A DNA stretch of 36,703 bases from Bacillota bacterium (GTDB lineage Bacteria; Bacillota; Dethiobacteria; SKNC01): the NCBI GenBank assembly GCA_007121375.1, contig SKLX01000009.1:1-36703 (forward strand), written 5' to 3'. Positions within the stretch are counted from its first letter, which is position 1. Each line of letters begins with the position of its first letter. Shown here piece after piece: positions 24,552 to 33,654 of the stretch. Under the pieces are notes generated by a model that did no database searches, was not told the DNA's origin, and saw only the letters and a program-made list of their open reading frames with translations. Made by a program: the position numbers and the translations under genes.

Positions 24552-25055
24552 TTATTCTTTTTCCGCCAATTTTCCTTTGACGTAGTCAATCAATCCCCCT
24601 GCCCTGATGATTTCCTGCATAAACTCCGGAAAGGGGGCCGCATAAAATTTTTCTCCCGTGGTCTCGTTTTGTATGATTCCCTTCTCCAGATCCACTGAAA
24701 CCTCATCTCCTGGAGAAATCTTTTCCGCGGCTTCAGGAGATTCCATAATGGGAAGCCCGATGTTTATGGCGTTCCGATAAAATATACGGGCAAAGGAGTC
24801 GGCAATGACACAGGATATCCCCGCCTCCTTGATGGACAGGGGAGCATGTTCCCGGGAGCTGCCACAACCAAAGTTTTTCCTGGCTACTATTATATCCCCT
24901 TTGTTAATCTTATTGAAAAATTCCGGGTCTGCATCCTCCATGCAGTGCCGGGCCAGTTCCTGGGGGTCAGAAGTGCTCAGGTACCGGGCGGGAATAATAA
25001 CATCCGTGTCCACGTCATCCCCAAACTTCCAGGCTTTTCCTCTGATGTCCGCCAC
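24552..25055 (-). CDS. leuD: 3-isopropylmalate dehydratase small subunit
   Basis: A 167-residue protein of the short archaeal/clostridial LeuD type. GDDVDTDVIIPARYL near the N-terminus and FGCGSSREHAPLSIKEAG (substrate-binding loop) are diagnostic. With LeuC it isomerizes 2- to 3-isopropylmalate. The GTG start follows the leuC TAA with no gap, so the two are translationally coupled. Usually leuB follows; here the next gene is the EF-G-like GTPase. Confidence 0.97.
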   Translation of the reverse strand: MADIRGKAWKFGDDVDTDVIIPARYLSTSDPQELARHCMEDADPEFFNKINKGDIIVARKNFGCGSSREHAPLSIKEAGISCVIADSFARIFYRNAINIGLPIMESPEAAEKISPGDEVSVDLEKGIIQNETTGEKFYAAPFPEFMQEIIRAGGLIDYVKGKLAEKE

Positions 25056-26318
25056 TTACAACACCTCCTCGGGGGAACATATTTTTCCGGCCACTGCCGA
25101 GGCTGCTGCTATTGCCGGGTTGGATAAGTATACTTCACTTTCCGGGTGGCCCATCCGCCCTACAAAGTTCCGGTTAGTGGTGGCCAGGGCTTTTTCCCCT
25201 TTGGCCAGGACTCCCATATGGCCTCCCAGGCAGGGTCCGCAGGTAGGGGTGCTTACTGCCCCTTCCGCTTCAATAAATATGTCTATAAGGCCTTCCCTTA
25301 AAGCCTCCTGGTAAATCTTCTGGGTGCCCGGGATTACAATAAGGCGCACCCGGGGGTCCACCTTCTTGTTCTTCAATATCTCCGCCGAAACCCTCAGGTC
25401 TTCCAGCCTTCCATTGGTGCAAGACCCTATAATCACCTGGTCCAGGGGAATCTCCTCCACCTGGCTTATTCCCCGGGTGTTTTCGGGCGAGTGGGGAAAG
25501 GCCACCTGGGGCTCAATTTCCCCCACCTGGAATTCAATTACCTGGGAATAGCTGGCATCCCCATCACTGAAAAGTCCCCGGAAACTTCTCTGGGCCCTGC
25601 CCTCCAGGTAATTATAGGTTATCTCATCGGGTTCAATAATACCCGCCTTGGCTCCCGCTTCTATGGCCATATTGCTCATGGTAAGGCGCCCATCCATACT
25701 CATGTTCCTGATGGCAGGACCGGTAAACTCCATAACCTGGTACAGGGCCCCATCCACCCCGATCTGTCCAATGGTAAAGAGGATCAGGTCCTTTCCGCTT
25801 ACCCACTTCCTCAATTCTCCCTGGTAAACAAACTTGATGGTAGAAGGTACCTTGAACCAGGTTTCCCCCAGGGCCATGGCCGCTGCCATATCAGTACTGC
25901 CAATACCTGTCGCCAGGGCTCCCAGGGCACCATAAGTACATGTATGGGAATCGGCCCCGATTATAATCTCCCCGGGCAGGGTAAGGCCCAGTTCCGGTAG
26001 CAGGGCATGCTCTATTCCCATCCGTCCAATCTCAAAATAGTTTTTAATCTTCTGTTCCCGAGCAAACTCCTTTAATATTTTAGCCTGCTCTGCTGAAGGA
26101 ATATCCTTGTTGGGAGTGAAATGATCGGGAACCAGGACAATCCTCTCGGGATCAAATACCTTTTCCACCCCTATCTTCTTAAACTCTCTTATGGCCACGG
26201 GAGCGGTTATGTCATTTCCCAGGATCAAATCCACCCGGGCTTTTACCAGTTCCCCCGGCTTAACCTTATCCTTGTCTCCGCGACTGGCAATTATCTTCTC
26301 CGCCACGGTCATCCCCAT
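25056..26318 (-). CDS. leuC: 3-isopropylmalate dehydratase large subunit
   Basis: From the ATG at 26318 (AGAGG about eight bases upstream) the protein has 420 residues starting MGMTVAEKI, the typical length and N-terminus. A GTG at 26327 is an alternative. The [4Fe-4S] ligands are in IIGSCTNGR and TPTCGPCLGG. Substrate motifs include DSHTCTYGALGALATGIGSTD. It is an aconitase-family enzyme of leucine biosynthesis. Its start overlaps the end of leuA by 53 bases, and leuD begins directly after its stop codon. Confidence 0.97.
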   Translation of the reverse strand: MGMTVAEKIIASRGDKDKVKPGELVKARVDLILGNDITAPVAIREFKKIGVEKVFDPERIVLVPDHFTPNKDIPSAEQAKILKEFAREQKIKNYFEIGRMGIEHALLPELGLTLPGEIIIGADSHTCTYGALGALATGIGSTDMAAAMALGETWFKVPSTIKFVYQGELRKWVSGKDLILFTIGQIGVDGALYQVMEFTGPAIRNMSMDGRLTMSNMAIEAGAKAGIIEPDEITYNYLEGRAQRSFRGLFSDGDASYSQVIEFQVGEIEPQVAFPHSPENTRGISQVEEIPLDQVIIGSCTNGRLEDLRVSAEILKNKKVDPRVRLIVIPGTQKIYQEALREGLIDIFIEAEGAVSTPTCGPCLGGHMGVLAKGEKALATTNRNFVGRMGHPESEVYLSNPAIAAASAVAGKICSPEEVL

Positions 26319-27840
26319 AAAGCCCACCTCTTTTCTTCACAATCTTGTTAATAGCGTTAATATAAGCTTTTACGCTGGCTTCCAGTATGTCGGTACTTAC
26401 TCCCCGTCCGCTGATGATGTTGCCGTTATCCGTCAGGCGTATATTGACTTCTCCCAAGGCATCCCTGCCTCCTGTGACCGCCTTAATGGAATAATCCATA
26501 AGTTTGGTCTGTATGCCCGTGATCCGGTCTATGGTCCGGTACATGGCATCCACCGGGCCTCCGCCACAGGCAGCTTCCTCTATCAGCTCCCCTTCCCTTA
26601 TAATCCCCACAGTAGCCGTGGGACGGAACTTGTTCCCGGTAAAAATCTGGAAGTAGGAAAGCTGGTAGTATTCTGGGACTTTCCGGAGCTCTTCTTCAAT
26701 AATAGCCTCCATTTCATGCTCCGATACTATCTGTCTTTTGTCAACCAGGTCTTTAAACCGTTCAAAGAGCTTTTGTAATTCCTCCTCGGATAATTTCTCA
26801 AATCCCATCTCCTTTAATTTTATCTTAAAGGCATGCCTGCCTGAGTGTTTGCCCAGGACTATCCGGTTATCCAGCAACCCTATGGACTCAGGCTTCATAA
26901 TTTCATAGGTTGATTTCTCCTTCAGGACCCCGTCCTGGTGAATCCCCGATTCATGGGCAAAGGCATTTCTCCCTACCACCGCCTTGTTGGCCTGAACCAG
27001 CATGTTGGTCAGCTTACTTACCAGGCGGCTGGTGCGAAAAATATTTTTCTGGTTTATGTTGGTGCTGTAATACTGGTAAAAATCAGCCCGGGTAGCCAGG
27101 GTCATTACCAGTTCTTCCATAGCAGTGTTCCCGGCCCTTTCTCCAATCCCGTTAATGGTACATTCCACCTGGGTTACACCCTTTTCAATGGCTGCCAGGG
27201 AGTTGGCCAGGGCCAGGCCCAGGTCGTTGTGGCAGTGAACACTTAAGGTTATTTTATCTGTAGCGGGAACCTTTTCCCTGATCCTTTCAATAAGCTGCCC
27301 GAACTGCTGGGGAACCTGGTAACCTACCGTGTCGGGAACATTTATTACGGTGGCCCCTGCCTGGATAACCCGTTCAATTACCTGGCAGAGAAAGTCCAGG
27401 TCCGAACGGCTGGCATCCTCCGCCGAAAACTGTACATCCTCCACGTATTTTTTGGCATACTTAACCCCCGCCTCAGCCATTTCCAGAACTTCTTCCCGGG
27501 TTTTATTTAATTTATATTTTAAATGAATGTCTGAAGTGGCGATGAAGGTATGTATGCGAGGACGCCGGGCTTTTTCCAGGGACTCCCAGGCCGTGTCAAT
27601 ATCCTCCTGCCTGGTCCGGGCCAGGGCTGCAATAACCGGCTCTTTAACATTCTCGGAAATCAGCTTTATGGCCTGGAGATCCCCGGCGGAGGTTATGGGA
27701 AATCCCCCTTCTATAATATCTACCTTTAATTTTTCCAGGTTCCTGGCAATTTCTAGTTTTTCTTCGGGACACAGGTTAACTCCCGGGGACTGCTCCCCGT
27801 CCCGAAGGGTAGTATCTAGAATTTCGATTATCCCCGGCAT
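26266..27840 (-). CDS. leuA: 2-isopropylmalate synthase
   Basis: The 524-residue protein begins IIEILDTTLRDGEQSPGV (metal-binding Asp and catalytic Arg) and has SVHCHNDLGLALANSLAAIE for the second metal-binding motif and HESGIHQDG. The C-terminal 140 residues form the LeuA regulatory domain (GGRDALGEVNIRL, SGRGVSTDILEASVKAY) that binds leucine for feedback inhibition. It condenses 2-ketoisovalerate with acetyl-CoA. The last 17 codons run into leuC in another frame and give a charged tail (after INKIVKKRGG) unlike the family. ATG with AGGAGG upstream; it follows ilvC by 12 bases. Confidence 0.97.
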   Translation of the reverse strand: MPGIIEILDTTLRDGEQSPGVNLCPEEKLEIARNLEKLKVDIIEGGFPITSAGDLQAIKLISENVKEPVIAALARTRQEDIDTAWESLEKARRPRIHTFIATSDIHLKYKLNKTREEVLEMAEAGVKYAKKYVEDVQFSAEDASRSDLDFLCQVIERVIQAGATVINVPDTVGYQVPQQFGQLIERIREKVPATDKITLSVHCHNDLGLALANSLAAIEKGVTQVECTINGIGERAGNTAMEELVMTLATRADFYQYYSTNINQKNIFRTSRLVSKLTNMLVQANKAVVGRNAFAHESGIHQDGVLKEKSTYEIMKPESIGLLDNRIVLGKHSGRHAFKIKLKEMGFEKLSEEELQKLFERFKDLVDKRQIVSEHEMEAIIEEELRKVPEYYQLSYFQIFTGNKFRPTATVGIIREGELIEEAACGGGPVDAMYRTIDRITGIQTKLMDYSIKAVTGGRDALGEVNIRLTDNGNIISGRGVSTDILEASVKAYINAINKIVKKRGGLYGDDRGGEDNCQSRRQG

Positions 27841-27852
27841 GGCCCTTTCCTC

Positions 27853-28851
27853 CTAGGTTCTCTTGATAATCCAGCTCATCATTCCCCGCAGCTTCTGCCC
27901 CACCTTCTCGATGAGGTGCTCCTCATCCTGCCGGTTCAGGGCATTGAACACAGGGCGGTTGGCCTGGTTTTCCAGGATCCACTTTTTAGCAAACTCCCCG
28001 TTTTGAATTTCTTCCAGGAGCCTTTTCATTTCTTTACGGGTTTCTTTATTTACAATCCTTTTCCCACAGGTCAGGTCTCCATACTGGGCCGTATCACTTA
28101 TGGAATAGCGCATCCCCGAAAGACCCCCCTCGTATATAAGGTCCACAATGAGTTTTAGCTCGTGGAGGCATTCGAAATAAGCCACTTCCGGCTGGTAGCC
28201 CTCCTCCACCAGGGTGTCAAAACCAGCCTTAATTAGCTCCGATACCCCGCCGCACAGGACCGCCTGCTCCCCAAAGAGGTCCGTTTCCGTTTCCTCCTGG
28301 AAGGTGGTTTCAATGACTCCCGCCCGGGTGCAGCCTACACCCTTGGCATAAGCCAGGCCCAGGTCTTTAGCCTTACCGGTAAAATCCTGGTACACCGCCA
28401 GGAGCCCGGGAACTCCAGTGCCCTCCTGAAAGGTCCGACGAACCAGGTGGCCAGGGCCCTTGGGGGCTATCATAAAAACATCCACATATTCGGGAGGCAC
28501 AATCTGTCCAAAGTGTATATTAAAACCGTGGGAAAAAACCAGGGCATTTTCTTTTCCTAAAAAGGGGGCTATAGAACTGGTGTATACCGCCCTTTGTATT
28601 TCGTCATTAATAAGTATTTGAATCATGTCCGCTTCTTTAGCGGCTTCCTCCGTATTTAAAACCTTAAAACCATCTTCCTCCGCCCTTTCCCAGGCCTCAC
28701 TGTGGGGAAGTTCACTGATAAGGACATCTATTCCTGAATCCCTCAAGTTCTGGGCCTGGGCATGACCCTGGCTTCCGTAGCCAAGAATGGCAACCTTTCT
28801 TTCCTTTAACCCTTCTAAATTGGCATCTTCATCATAATACATTTTAACCAC
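27853..28851 (-). CDS. ilvC: Ketol-acid reductoisomerase
   Basis: From the GTG at 28851, preceded by GAGAGG, the protein has 332 residues starting VKMYYDEDANL. An ATG at 28869 and an ATG at 28842 are alternatives. The Rossmann motif VAILGYGSQGHAQAQNLRDS is followed by cofactor loop residues LISELPHSEAWERA, then the catalytic HGFNIHFG, AYAKGVGCTRAG and ETDLFGEQAVLCGG (metal-binding Asp and Glu). It is the short class I KARI. The loop suggests NADPH use, though specificity is uncertain. The chosen start overlaps ilvN by eight bases. Confidence 0.96.
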   Translation of the reverse strand: MVKMYYDEDANLEGLKERKVAILGYGSQGHAQAQNLRDSGIDVLISELPHSEAWERAEEDGFKVLNTEEAAKEADMIQILINDEIQRAVYTSSIAPFLGKENALVFSHGFNIHFGQIVPPEYVDVFMIAPKGPGHLVRRTFQEGTGVPGLLAVYQDFTGKAKDLGLAYAKGVGCTRAGVIETTFQEETETDLFGEQAVLCGGVSELIKAGFDTLVEEGYQPEVAYFECLHELKLIVDLIYEGGLSGMRYSISDTAQYGDLTCGKRIVNKETRKEMKRLLEEIQNGEFAKKWILENQANRPVFNALNRQDEEHLIEKVGQKLRGMMSWIIKRT

Positions 28852-29359
28852 TTTTACCACCCTCTCCATTCATTTTAATAAACTTAACACCCCTCATCAT
28901 GGCAATCTTTCCGGTGCGGACCAGCTCCTGGATACCAAAGTGCTTGAGGAGCAGCTCAAAGGCCTTTATCTTTTCCTCATCTCCGGTGACTTCTACAATT
29001 ATGGAATCCAGGGAAACATCCACTATTTTAGCCCGAAAGGTTTCTACCAGCTGCTGGAGCTCGGCCCTCATGGAGGGTTCTGCCTTAACCTTGATAAGCA
29101 CCAGTTCCCGGTTTACGGTAGATTCATTAGTCAGGTTGCTTATCTTTACCACATCTATAAGCTTATTAAGCTGTTTAATAACCTGCTCAATGACCTTTTC
29201 ATCACCCTCTACCAGAATGGTCATCCGGGAAAGATCTTTATCTTCGATTTCTCCTACGGCGATGCTGTCAATATTAAATCCCCTCCGGCTGAAAAGACCT
29301 GCTACCCGGGTAAGGACTCCCGGCCTATTTTCTACAATAACTGACAGGACATGCCTCAT
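28844..29359 (-). CDS. ilvN: Acetolactate synthase small (regulatory) subunit
   Basis: A 171-residue protein with an N-terminal ACT domain (VIVENRPGVLTRVAGLFSRR, where the valine effector site lies) and the C-terminal ALS_ss domain (RELVLIKVKAE, VEVTGDEEKIKAF). It stimulates IlvB and confers feedback control by valine. Its ATG overlaps the ilvB TGA (ATGA), giving tight coupling, and its 3' end overlaps ilvC. The last residues NGEGGKSG are unconserved. Confidence 0.97.
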   Translation of the reverse strand: MRHVLSVIVENRPGVLTRVAGLFSRRGFNIDSIAVGEIEDKDLSRMTILVEGDEKVIEQVIKQLNKLIDVVKISNLTNESTVNRELVLIKVKAEPSMRAELQQLVETFRAKIVDVSLDSIIVEVTGDEEKIKAFELLLKHFGIQELVRTGKIAMMRGVKFIKMNGEGGKSG

Positions 29360-31035
29360 TTTGTACCCCCTCCTAATATCTTGTTGATGGGGCTGGCAGG
29401 AGGAACCATGGGAAATACATTTTCCTCGGGCACCACCTGAAAATCTATAAATACGGGCCTATCATTAATTTCCATGGCCTTTTCCAGGGCAGGGACAACC
29501 TCCTGGGGCTTGGTAACCCGGATTCCTGCTGCTCCGTAAGCCTCCGCCAGCTTAACAAAGTCGGGGCTCCCTTCCAGGCAGGTTGAGGAATAGCGCCGCT
29601 GGAAAAAGAGTTCCTGCCACTGGCGAACCATTCCCAGGAACTGGTTATTGATGATGGCGACCTTGATGGGAAGTTTGTTGCATACAGCGGTAGCTATTTC
29701 CTGGGAGTTCATCTGTATGCTGCCGTCTCCAGCTATACAGAAGACCTTTTCCTGGGGGCATCCCACCTGGGCCCCAATGGCGGCAGGGAAACCGTAGCCC
29801 ATGGTGCCCAACCCTCCTGAAGAAATAAGGCTCCTTGACCTTTTAAATTTAAAATACTGGGCCGTCCACATCTGGTGCTGCCCCACATCAGTAGTAATTA
29901 TGGCCTCCCCATCGGTAATTTTGCAGATCTCCTGGATTATATGCTGGGGTTTTAATTCTTCCTGGGAGAAACTATAGGTCAGGGGATACTCTTTTTTCCA
30001 TCTCCCTATCTGTTCGACCCATTCCTCCGTTTCTCCTTTTTTCAACTTTTTTAGCATTTGTTCTAAAACCCGCCGGACGTCACCCACAATGGGTACGTCT
30101 ACCTCCACATTTTTGCCGATCTCCGCCGGGTCAATATCTATATGAATAATCTTGGCATGGGGAGCAAAACTGTCTACCCTACCCGTAACCCGGTCATCAA
30201 AACGCATCCCAATAGCAATGATCAGGTCTGCTTCGGTAACGGCATAATTGGCATAGACCGTTCCGTGCATACCCAGCATCCCCAAGAAAAGGGGGTGTCC
30301 CCCCGGAAAACTTCCCAGGCCCATCAGAGTATTGGTTACAGGGATCTGGCCTATCTCCGCTAGCTTGATAAGTTCCTCCTGGGCTCCCGAGCTTACCACT
30401 CCTCCTCCGGCACAGATAACAGGTCTTTTGGCCTCTTTGATAACCCGGACAGCCCGGTTAATCTGGCCTCCATGCCCCGTGTAGGTAGGTTTGTAGCTCC
30501 GCAAATCCACCTTTTCCGGGTATTTAAAATCCGCCTCCTGGGCCAGTACATCCCGGGGGATATCCACCAGGACGGGTCCCGGCCTCCCCGTAGTAGCTAC
30601 ATAAAAGGCTTCCTTTAATATTTGAGGGATATCCCTGGTTTCTTTTACCAGGTAGTTGTGCTTGGTAATAGGCAGGGTAATTCCTGTAATATCCGCTTCC
30701 TGGAAGGCATCGGTGCCGATAAGATTTGCCGGAACCTGGCCCGTCAGGGCAACAATGGGAACGGAATCCATATAGGCATTGGCAATTCCTGTTACCAGGT
30801 TAGTGGCTCCCGGCCCCGAGGTGGCAATGCAAACCCCCGCCTTTCCCGTAGCCCGGGAATAACCGTCGGCAGCATGGATTCCTCCCTGCTCATGGCGGGG
30901 CATTATGTGGGTTATATCCGCATCGTAGAGGGCATCATAGAGGGGAAGAACCGCTCCCCCGGGATATCCAAAAACAACATCCACATTTTCTCTCTTTAAG
31001 GCTTCAACTACCATCATGGCCCCCTTAATTTTCAT
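29356..31035 (-). CDS. ilvB: Acetolactate synthase large (catalytic) subunit
   Basis: A 559-residue thiamine diphosphate enzyme. The activating Glu lies in MPRHEQGGIHAADGYSRATG. FAD-site and middle-domain segments are TLMGLGSFPG and MLGMHG. The TPP motif is GDGSIQMNSQEIATA, ending in NNQFLGMVRQWQELFF. It joins two pyruvates, or pyruvate with 2-ketobutyrate, at the start of valine, leucine and isoleucine synthesis. It starts four bases after the ilvD stop codon, whose sequence is embedded in the ribosome site GGGAGG, and is coupled to ilvN. Confidence 0.98.
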   Translation of the reverse strand: MKIKGAMMVVEALKRENVDVVFGYPGGAVLPLYDALYDADITHIMPRHEQGGIHAADGYSRATGKAGVCIATSGPGATNLVTGIANAYMDSVPIVALTGQVPANLIGTDAFQEADITGITLPITKHNYLVKETRDIPQILKEAFYVATTGRPGPVLVDIPRDVLAQEADFKYPEKVDLRSYKPTYTGHGGQINRAVRVIKEAKRPVICAGGGVVSSGAQEELIKLAEIGQIPVTNTLMGLGSFPGGHPLFLGMLGMHGTVYANYAVTEADLIIAIGMRFDDRVTGRVDSFAPHAKIIHIDIDPAEIGKNVEVDVPIVGDVRRVLEQMLKKLKKGETEEWVEQIGRWKKEYPLTYSFSQEELKPQHIIQEICKITDGEAIITTDVGQHQMWTAQYFKFKRSRSLISSGGLGTMGYGFPAAIGAQVGCPQEKVFCIAGDGSIQMNSQEIATAVCNKLPIKVAIINNQFLGMVRQWQELFFQRRYSSTCLEGSPDFVKLAEAYGAAGIRVTKPQEVVPALEKAMEINDRPVFIDFQVVPEENVFPMVPPASPINKILGGGTK

Positions 31036-31039
31036 ATCT

Positions 31040-32710
31040 TTATGTCACCTCCCTTTTAAAAATGGCTCCGGTACTGGCTGAACTAACCAGTCGGCTGTAC
31101 CTGCCCAGGTATCCCCTTTCATATTTAAAGGGAGGCAGTTTCAGCTCCTTTAACCGCTTATCTATTTCTTCCCCGGTAAGCTCCACTTCCAGCTTACGCC
31201 CCGGGATATCAATCTTAATCAGGTCCCCCTCCTCCAGGGCAGCTATAGGTCCCTTTTCCATGGCCTCAGGGGATACATGGCCTATAGAAGCTCCCCGGGT
31301 GGCTCCGGAAAACCTGCCGTCGGTAATTAAAGATACCTCCCGGTCCAGGCCCATGCCCGCCAGGGCAGAAGTAGGACTCAGCATCTCCCTCATCCCCGGT
31401 CCTCCTTTTGGCCCTTCAAAGGCAATAACTACAACATCTCCGGCTAAAATCCGGCCATCCAAAATGGCTTTGGAAGCCTCTTCTTCCCTTTTAAAAATGC
31501 GGGCCCGCCCCTGGTGCTTCATCATTTCCGGTGCCACGGCTCCTTGCTTGACCACAGCTCCTTCGGGGGCCAGGTTTCCCATGAGGACCGCTATCCCCCC
31601 GTGCTCGCTGTAAGGATCTTCCACGGAACGGATGACCTGGGGATTTAAAATTTCCCCCTTCCCCAGGAGTTCCTCCATGTCCTTACCCCCGGCGGTCATA
31701 ACTTTTCCGTCAATCAAACCGTGCTTTAAAAGCTCCCTCAGTACTGCCGTAACACCCCCGGCAGCCCTTAAGTCCTGGATATGATGGGGACCGGCGGGGC
31801 TGAGTTTACACAGCTGGGGGGTCCGGGAGCTTACCCGGTCTACCAGCTTCAAGTCCAGTTTAATGCCTGCTTCATGGGAAATGGCGGGAAGATGAAGTAT
31901 GGTGTTGGTAGAACCTCCCAGGGCCATATCCAGGGCCAGGGCATTCTGGAAAGCCTCTTCCACCAGGATATCCCCCGGCAGTATTTCCCTTTCTAAAAGC
32001 TCCATAACCTTCATCCCCGTTTCCTTGGCCAACCGGTACCGGGCCCCTTCCACGGCAGGTATGGTTCCGTTCCCAGGAAGGGCCATTCCTAAGGCCTCCG
32101 TCAGGCAGTTCATGGAGTTGGCGGTAAACATTCCCGCGCAGGAACCGCAGCCGGGACAGGCAGCCTCCTCCAGCTGCTCCAGTTCCTCAAAAGTCATATT
32201 CCCGGCTTTAACGGCTCCCACCCCTTCAAAAACATTGCTCAAATCCACCTCTTTATCTTTAAACCTTCCTGCCATCATGGGTCCTCCGCTTACAAAAAGG
32301 GAGGGAATATTTAAGCGAGCAGCAGCCATAAGCATCCCGGGGATTATCTTATCGCAGTTAGGAATAAATACCAGGGCATCAAACCCGTGGGCCATAACCA
32401 CCGTCTCAATGGAATCGGCTATTAACTCCCGGCTGGGCAGGGAAAAATACATCCCTTCATGGTTCATGGCAATTCCATCACACACCCCTATGGTTGAAAA
32501 CTCCTGGGGAGTTCCTCCCGCCATGTAAATCCCCGCCTTAACTCCCTTGGCAATTTCCCCCAGATGAATATGCCCGGGAATTATTTCATTAGCGGAATTC
32601 ACCACTCCCACCAGGGGACGTTCCATCTCCTCCCTGGTATATCCCATAGCATTAAAAAGGGAACGATGGGGAGCCCTTTCCAGGCCCTTCTTGACTCTGT
32701 CGCTTCGCAA
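31040..32710 (-). CDS. ilvD: Dihydroxyacid dehydratase
   Basis: From the TTG at 32710, with AGGAGG nine bases upstream, the protein has 556 residues and starts RSDRVKKGLERAPHRSL after Met, the classical IlvD N-terminus. A TTG at 32728 would add six codons but has no ribosome site. Iron-sulfur ligands are the Cys in FIPNCDKI and those in CPGCGSCAGMFTANSMN. Later motifs are GGSTNTILHLPAI and TDGRFSGATRGASIGHVSPEA. It dehydrates dihydroxyacids to 2-ketoacids in the branched-chain pathway. It is separated from ilvE by 42 bases holding a palindrome. Confidence 0.97.
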   Translation of the reverse strand: MRSDRVKKGLERAPHRSLFNAMGYTREEMERPLVGVVNSANEIIPGHIHLGEIAKGVKAGIYMAGGTPQEFSTIGVCDGIAMNHEGMYFSLPSRELIADSIETVVMAHGFDALVFIPNCDKIIPGMLMAAARLNIPSLFVSGGPMMAGRFKDKEVDLSNVFEGVGAVKAGNMTFEELEQLEEAACPGCGSCAGMFTANSMNCLTEALGMALPGNGTIPAVEGARYRLAKETGMKVMELLEREILPGDILVEEAFQNALALDMALGGSTNTILHLPAISHEAGIKLDLKLVDRVSSRTPQLCKLSPAGPHHIQDLRAAGGVTAVLRELLKHGLIDGKVMTAGGKDMEELLGKGEILNPQVIRSVEDPYSEHGGIAVLMGNLAPEGAVVKQGAVAPEMMKHQGRARIFKREEEASKAILDGRILAGDVVVIAFEGPKGGPGMREMLSPTSALAGMGLDREVSLITDGRFSGATRGASIGHVSPEAMEKGPIAALEEGDLIKIDIPGRKLEVELTGEEIDKRLKELKLPPFKYERGYLGRYSRLVSSASTGAIFKREVT

Positions 32711-32726
32711 GCTTTTCACCCTCCTC

Positions 32727-32743
32727 AAAACTATTATAGTTTT
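32727..32743. other. Perfect 17-bp palindrome between ilvE and ilvD
   Basis: AAAACTATTATAGTTTT is a perfect inverted repeat around one central base. On the minus strand it contains TATAAT, but no -35 box lies 16-18 bases upstream. It may be an operator or a weak internal promoter. Confidence 0.4.
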
Positions 32744-32752
32744 ATTCGTCCT

Positions 32753-33631
32753 TTATTCATAAATGGGTGTTCCGTTATTCATAACGTAATCATTGAAAGC
32801 CCTCATTATGTCACAGGTTATTTTGCCCGGCTTGCCGTCGCCGATCTCCCGCCCGTCTACATCAATTACAGGTATAACCTCGGCAGCTGTTCCCGTTAAA
32901 AAACACTCGGAGGCCACATAGAGGTCGTGGCGGGTAAAGGGCCTTTCCAGAATGGTATAACCCTTTTTAGCCGCCAGTTCCATAACCACTTCCCGGGTAA
33001 TGCCCTCCAGGGCTCCCACATAGGTGGGAGGAGTAATAATTTTCCCTTTACGCACTATAAATATATTGTCTCCCGATCCCTCCGTTATGTATCCGGAGCG
33101 GTTGAACATAATGGCCTCTAAAACTCCTGCCCGATTGGCTTCAATTTTTACCAGGATATTGTTCAGGTAATTCAAAGACTTAATCTTGGGATCCAGGGCA
33201 TCGGGAATGTTTCGGCGGGTAGCCACGGTAATTACCCTTAACCCCTCTTCATAATATTCCCGGGGATAAATGGATATCTTGCTGGCAATTATGACCACTG
33301 TAGGCCTGGGGCACTTCTGGGGGTCCAGGCCCAGGTCTCCCACTCCCCGGGACACTACTATTCGAATATAAGCATCCGTCAGTTCATTCCTACGCAGGGT
33401 CTCCAGGACCGCCTCTTCCATTTCCTCCAGGGTCAGGGGAATAAAAAGCATGATTGATTTAGCCGACTCGTAAAGCCTCACCAGGTGTTCCGTCAACTTG
33501 AATACCCTGCCGTTGTAAGTCCTGATCCCTTCAAAAACCCCATCTCCGTAAAGATAACCATGATCAAAAACGGAAACCCTTGCTTCCTCCCGGGGCACCA
33601 GTTCCCCATCAATATACACAAGCTCCTGCAT
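32753..33631 (-). CDS. ilvE: Branched-chain amino acid aminotransferase (class IV)
   Basis: From the ATG at 33631, with AGGAGG eight bases upstream, the protein has 292 residues. A GTG at 33640 is in frame. Class IV features are FDHGYLYGDGVFEGIRTYNG, the PLP lysine in IKSLNYLNNILVKIEA, EGSGDNIFIV (PLP phosphate region) and LTGTAAEVIPV. It transaminates the 2-ketoacids of valine, leucine and isoleucine. D-amino acid aminotransferase is the main alternative, but length and operon context favour IlvE. It is the first gene after the T-box leader. Confidence 0.95.
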   Translation of the reverse strand: MQELVYIDGELVPREEARVSVFDHGYLYGDGVFEGIRTYNGRVFKLTEHLVRLYESAKSIMLFIPLTLEEMEEAVLETLRRNELTDAYIRIVVSRGVGDLGLDPQKCPRPTVVIIASKISIYPREYYEEGLRVITVATRRNIPDALDPKIKSLNYLNNILVKIEANRAGVLEAIMFNRSGYITEGSGDNIFIVRKGKIITPPTYVGALEGITREVVMELAAKKGYTILERPFTRHDLYVASECFLTGTAAEVIPVIDVDGREIGDGKPGKITCDIMRAFNDYVMNNGTPIYE

Positions 33632-33654
33632 CAGTTGCACCTCCTCCGATAATA

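Noticed and set aside
31899..32528. 209-codon plus-strand open frame
   Set aside because: Shadow of ilvD; composition is that of a reversed conserved gene.
32731..32745. Internal ilvD promoter with TATAAT
   Set aside because: No -35 element at 16-18 bases; the TATAAT is better explained as part of a palindrome.
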